Source: Clostridia bacterium (lineage in GTDB: Bacteria > Bacillota > Clostridia > Oscillospirales > CAG-272). Taken from it: a stretch of 32,102 bases of DNA. This document shows positions 30,602 to 32,102 of the stretch, in pieces (the first letter of the stretch is position 1; each line of letters opens with the position of its first letter). The notes under the pieces were generated by a model. It ran no database searches. It was given only the letters and a program-made list of their open reading frames with translations, and was not told where the DNA came from. The stretch spans positions 1 to 32,102 of the forward strand of contig JAFUOQ010000001.1 of NCBI GenBank assembly GCA_017472695.1, given 5' to 3'. Made by a program: the position numbers and the translations under genes.

Positions 30602-32102
30602 ATGGAAAAGATACTTGTTTTAGACTTCGGCGGTCAATACAATCAGTTAATTGCCCGCCGTGTGCGTGAGCATCACGTATATGCCGAGATCAAGCCGTAC
30701 AACAGGATCACAGTGCAGGAAATCAAAGAAATCGGATATAAGGGTATCATCTTTACGGGCGGACCTAACAGTGTGTATGATGAGAAATCTCCGCATTATA
30801 ATCCTGCAATACTGAATAGCGGTATTCCAATTCTCGGTATCTGCTACGGAGAGCAATTGATGGCATATATGGCAGGTGGCGTTATTACCTCTGCTGAAAA
30901 TAGCAGTGAATATGGCAAAACCACCGTGTATGTAAAGAACAGTGAGCTTTTTGAGGGAGTTCCCGAGAAAAGCATCGTGTGGATGAGCCATACCGATTAC
31001 GTGAAAGAAGCTCCCGCAGGCTTTGAGATCCTCGGCTACACGGATAAGTGTCCGTGTGCGGCAATGTGTGATGAAACGCGAAAGCTTTACGGTGTTCAGT
31101 TCCATCCCGAAGTGACACATAGCGAGTTTGGAAAGCAGATGCTTTATAACTTCCTGTTCGTTATTTGCGGCTGCACTGGAGATTGGACAATGGATAATTT
31201 TGTTGAGCGTTCCGTTGCAAAATATAAAAAAGAGCTTTCCGGCAAAAAGGTTTTGCTTGCTCTTTCGGGAGGCGTAGATTCGTCGGTAGCGGCTGTGCTA
31301 TTGCACAAAGCAATCGGAGACGACCTGACCTGCGTTTTCGTGGATCACGGGCTTTTGCGAAAAGACGAGGGAAACTTTGTTGAAGCGACCTTCAAGGGAC
31401 ACTTTGGACTTAATTTGATCCGTGTAAACGCCGAAGAACGGTTTCTCTCAAAGCTTGAGGGTGTTACCGAACCTGAAAAAAAGCGAAAGATCATAGGTGA
31501 GGAATTTATACGTGTGTTTGAGGACGAAGCGGGAAAGCTTGGTAAGATCAATGTTCTCGTGCAAGGAACGATTTATCCTGACGTAATCGAGAGCGGTAAG
31601 GGGGATTCTGCGGTGATTAAGAGCCATCACAACGTGGGAGGACTTCCCGACGTGATTGCCTTTGACGAGATTGTGGAGCCTCTGAGAGATCTCTTCAAGG
31701 ATGAGGTCAGAGCGGTCGGCACCGAGCTTGGTATTCCGTATGAGCTCGTGTGGAGACAACCGTTTCCGGGTCCTGGTCTTGCCGTTCGTGTAATAGGCGA
31801 GATCACAAAAGAAAAGTTAGATATATTAAGAGATGCAGATGCCATTTTCCGAGAGGAGATTGCAATAGCAAAGCTTGAAAAGAATACAAATCAGTATTTT
31901 GCAGTGTTGACAGATCTGCGTAGTGTGGGTGTCAAGGGCGATGCACGCACCTATGGATACACAGTCGCACTCAGAGCCGTAACAACCGATGATTTTATGA
32001 CGGCAGAATGGACAAGACTTCCATACGAGGTTTTGGAAAGAGCCTCAAACAGAATCACGGGTGAGCTCGGCATGATAACGAGAGTGGTGTATGACATCAC
32101 CT
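30602..32102 (+). CDS. guaA: GMP synthase, glutamine-hydrolysing (3' end cut by the window edge)
   Basis: From ATG 30602, 500 codons are present and the frame is still open at the edge; the usual 510-515 residue enzyme would end about ten residues on. The class I amidotransferase half has [33 protein letters not shown] with nucleophile Cys81, and FHPEVTHS with His168 and Glu170. The synthetase half has [17 protein letters not shown] (PP-loop), [19 protein letters not shown] and [16 protein letters not shown], then the dimerisation domain with RVVYDIT at the very end. It makes GMP from XMP using glutamine nitrogen, matching the nitrogen-responsive leader. GAGGTG precedes the ATG, 7 nt after purB. 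Confidence 0.97.
   Translation, partial: MEKILVLDFGGQYNQLIARRVREHHVYAEIKPYNRITVQEIKEIGYKGIIFTGGPNSVYDEKSPHYNPAILNSGIPILGICYGEQLMAYMAGGVITSAENSSEYGKTTVYVKNSELFEGVPEKSIVWMSHTDYVKEAPAGFEILGYTDKCPCAAMCDETRKLYGVQFHPEVTHSEFGKQMLYNFLFVICGCTGDWTMDNFVERSVAKYKKELSGKKVLLALSGGVDSSVAAVLLHKAIGDDLTCVFVDHGLLRKDEGNFVEATFKGHFGLNLIRVNAEERFLSKLEGVTEPEKKRKIIGEEFIRVFEDEAGKLGKINVLVQGTIYPDVIESGKGDSAVIKSHHNVGGLPDVIAFDEIVEPLRDLFKDEVRAVGTELGIPYELVWRQPFPGPGLAVRVIGEITKEKLDILRDADAIFREEIAIAKLEKNTNQYFAVLTDLRSVGVKGDARTYGYTVALRAVTTDDFMTAEWTRLPYEVLERASNRITGELGMITRVVYDIT

Noticed and set aside
1..32102. CRISPR arrays, tRNA or rRNA genes, prophage or defence genes
   Set aside because: No regularly spaced repeats, no tRNA-like cloverleaf with a TTCRA arm outside coding sequence, no rRNA stretches and no phage-type genes were seen.

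Overview
The window looks like the chromosome of an anaerobic, low-to-moderate-GC member of the Bacillota, class Clostridia. The grounds are strong AGGAGG-type ribosome binding sites, consensus TTGACA/TATAAT promoters, a T-box, a tetrahydrofolate riboswitch with folT, ANTAR-type antitermination, and glutamine synthetases of both type I and type III. No phage or CRISPR was seen. The only mobile element is the end of an IS3-family insertion sequence at the left edge.

Layout. 1-134: IS3-family end with the start of its orfA. 162-2170: a nitroreductase-family gene, divergent from a DUF2975 membrane protein/YozG-type regulator pair and a frameshifted small membrane ORF. 2283-4406: CPA2 antiporter, then folT behind a THF riboswitch (minus strand). 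4423-5449: pfkA with its own attenuator leader. 5479-13826: a minus-strand nitrogen operon. Its order is a class II amidotransferase glutamate synthase subunit, an FMN/Fe-S synthase subunit, a poly-ferredoxin, an NAD(P)H-type flavoprotein, a GXGXG subunit, glnA (GS I), a NitR-like ANTAR antiterminator, and lysA. 13887-14252: promoter, attenuator and decayed remnant of gdhA. 14245-20338: glnN (GS III), an Amt-PII fusion, a 56-codon ORF, an asparagine T-box and asnB. 20347-26896: pstSCAB-phoU-phoB-phoR. 26904-32102: purC-purA-purB-guaA behind a leader with two attenuator hairpins; guaA is cut by the right edge.

Main result. The window encodes an ANTAR regulator and, beside it, what looks like its RNA regulon. 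Six short hairpins share a hexanucleotide loop with A at position 1 and G at position 4 (AAAGGT, AAAGGC three times, AAAGAC, AATGGC), closed by C-G and G-U pairs. They lie at or near predicted transcript 5' ends of the glutamate synthase operon, the gdhA remnant, glnN, pfkA and purC (two). In five of the six, the loop plus neighbouring stem bases is also the 5' arm of an intrinsic terminator, so the hairpin and the terminator exclude each other. This would link ammonium assimilation, glycolysis (pfkA), lysine/DAP supply (lysA, co-transcribed) and the glutamine-consuming purine pathway under one antiterminator, which sits inside one of its own target operons. The gdhA leader survives with an intact promoter although the gene has been deleted to two short, frameshifted ends.

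Other points worth noting: a PstS whose two halves are in permuted order, a NitR receiver domain lacking the phospho-acceptor Asp, and an asnB T-box with an AAC specifier that appears to work by masking the ribosome binding site.
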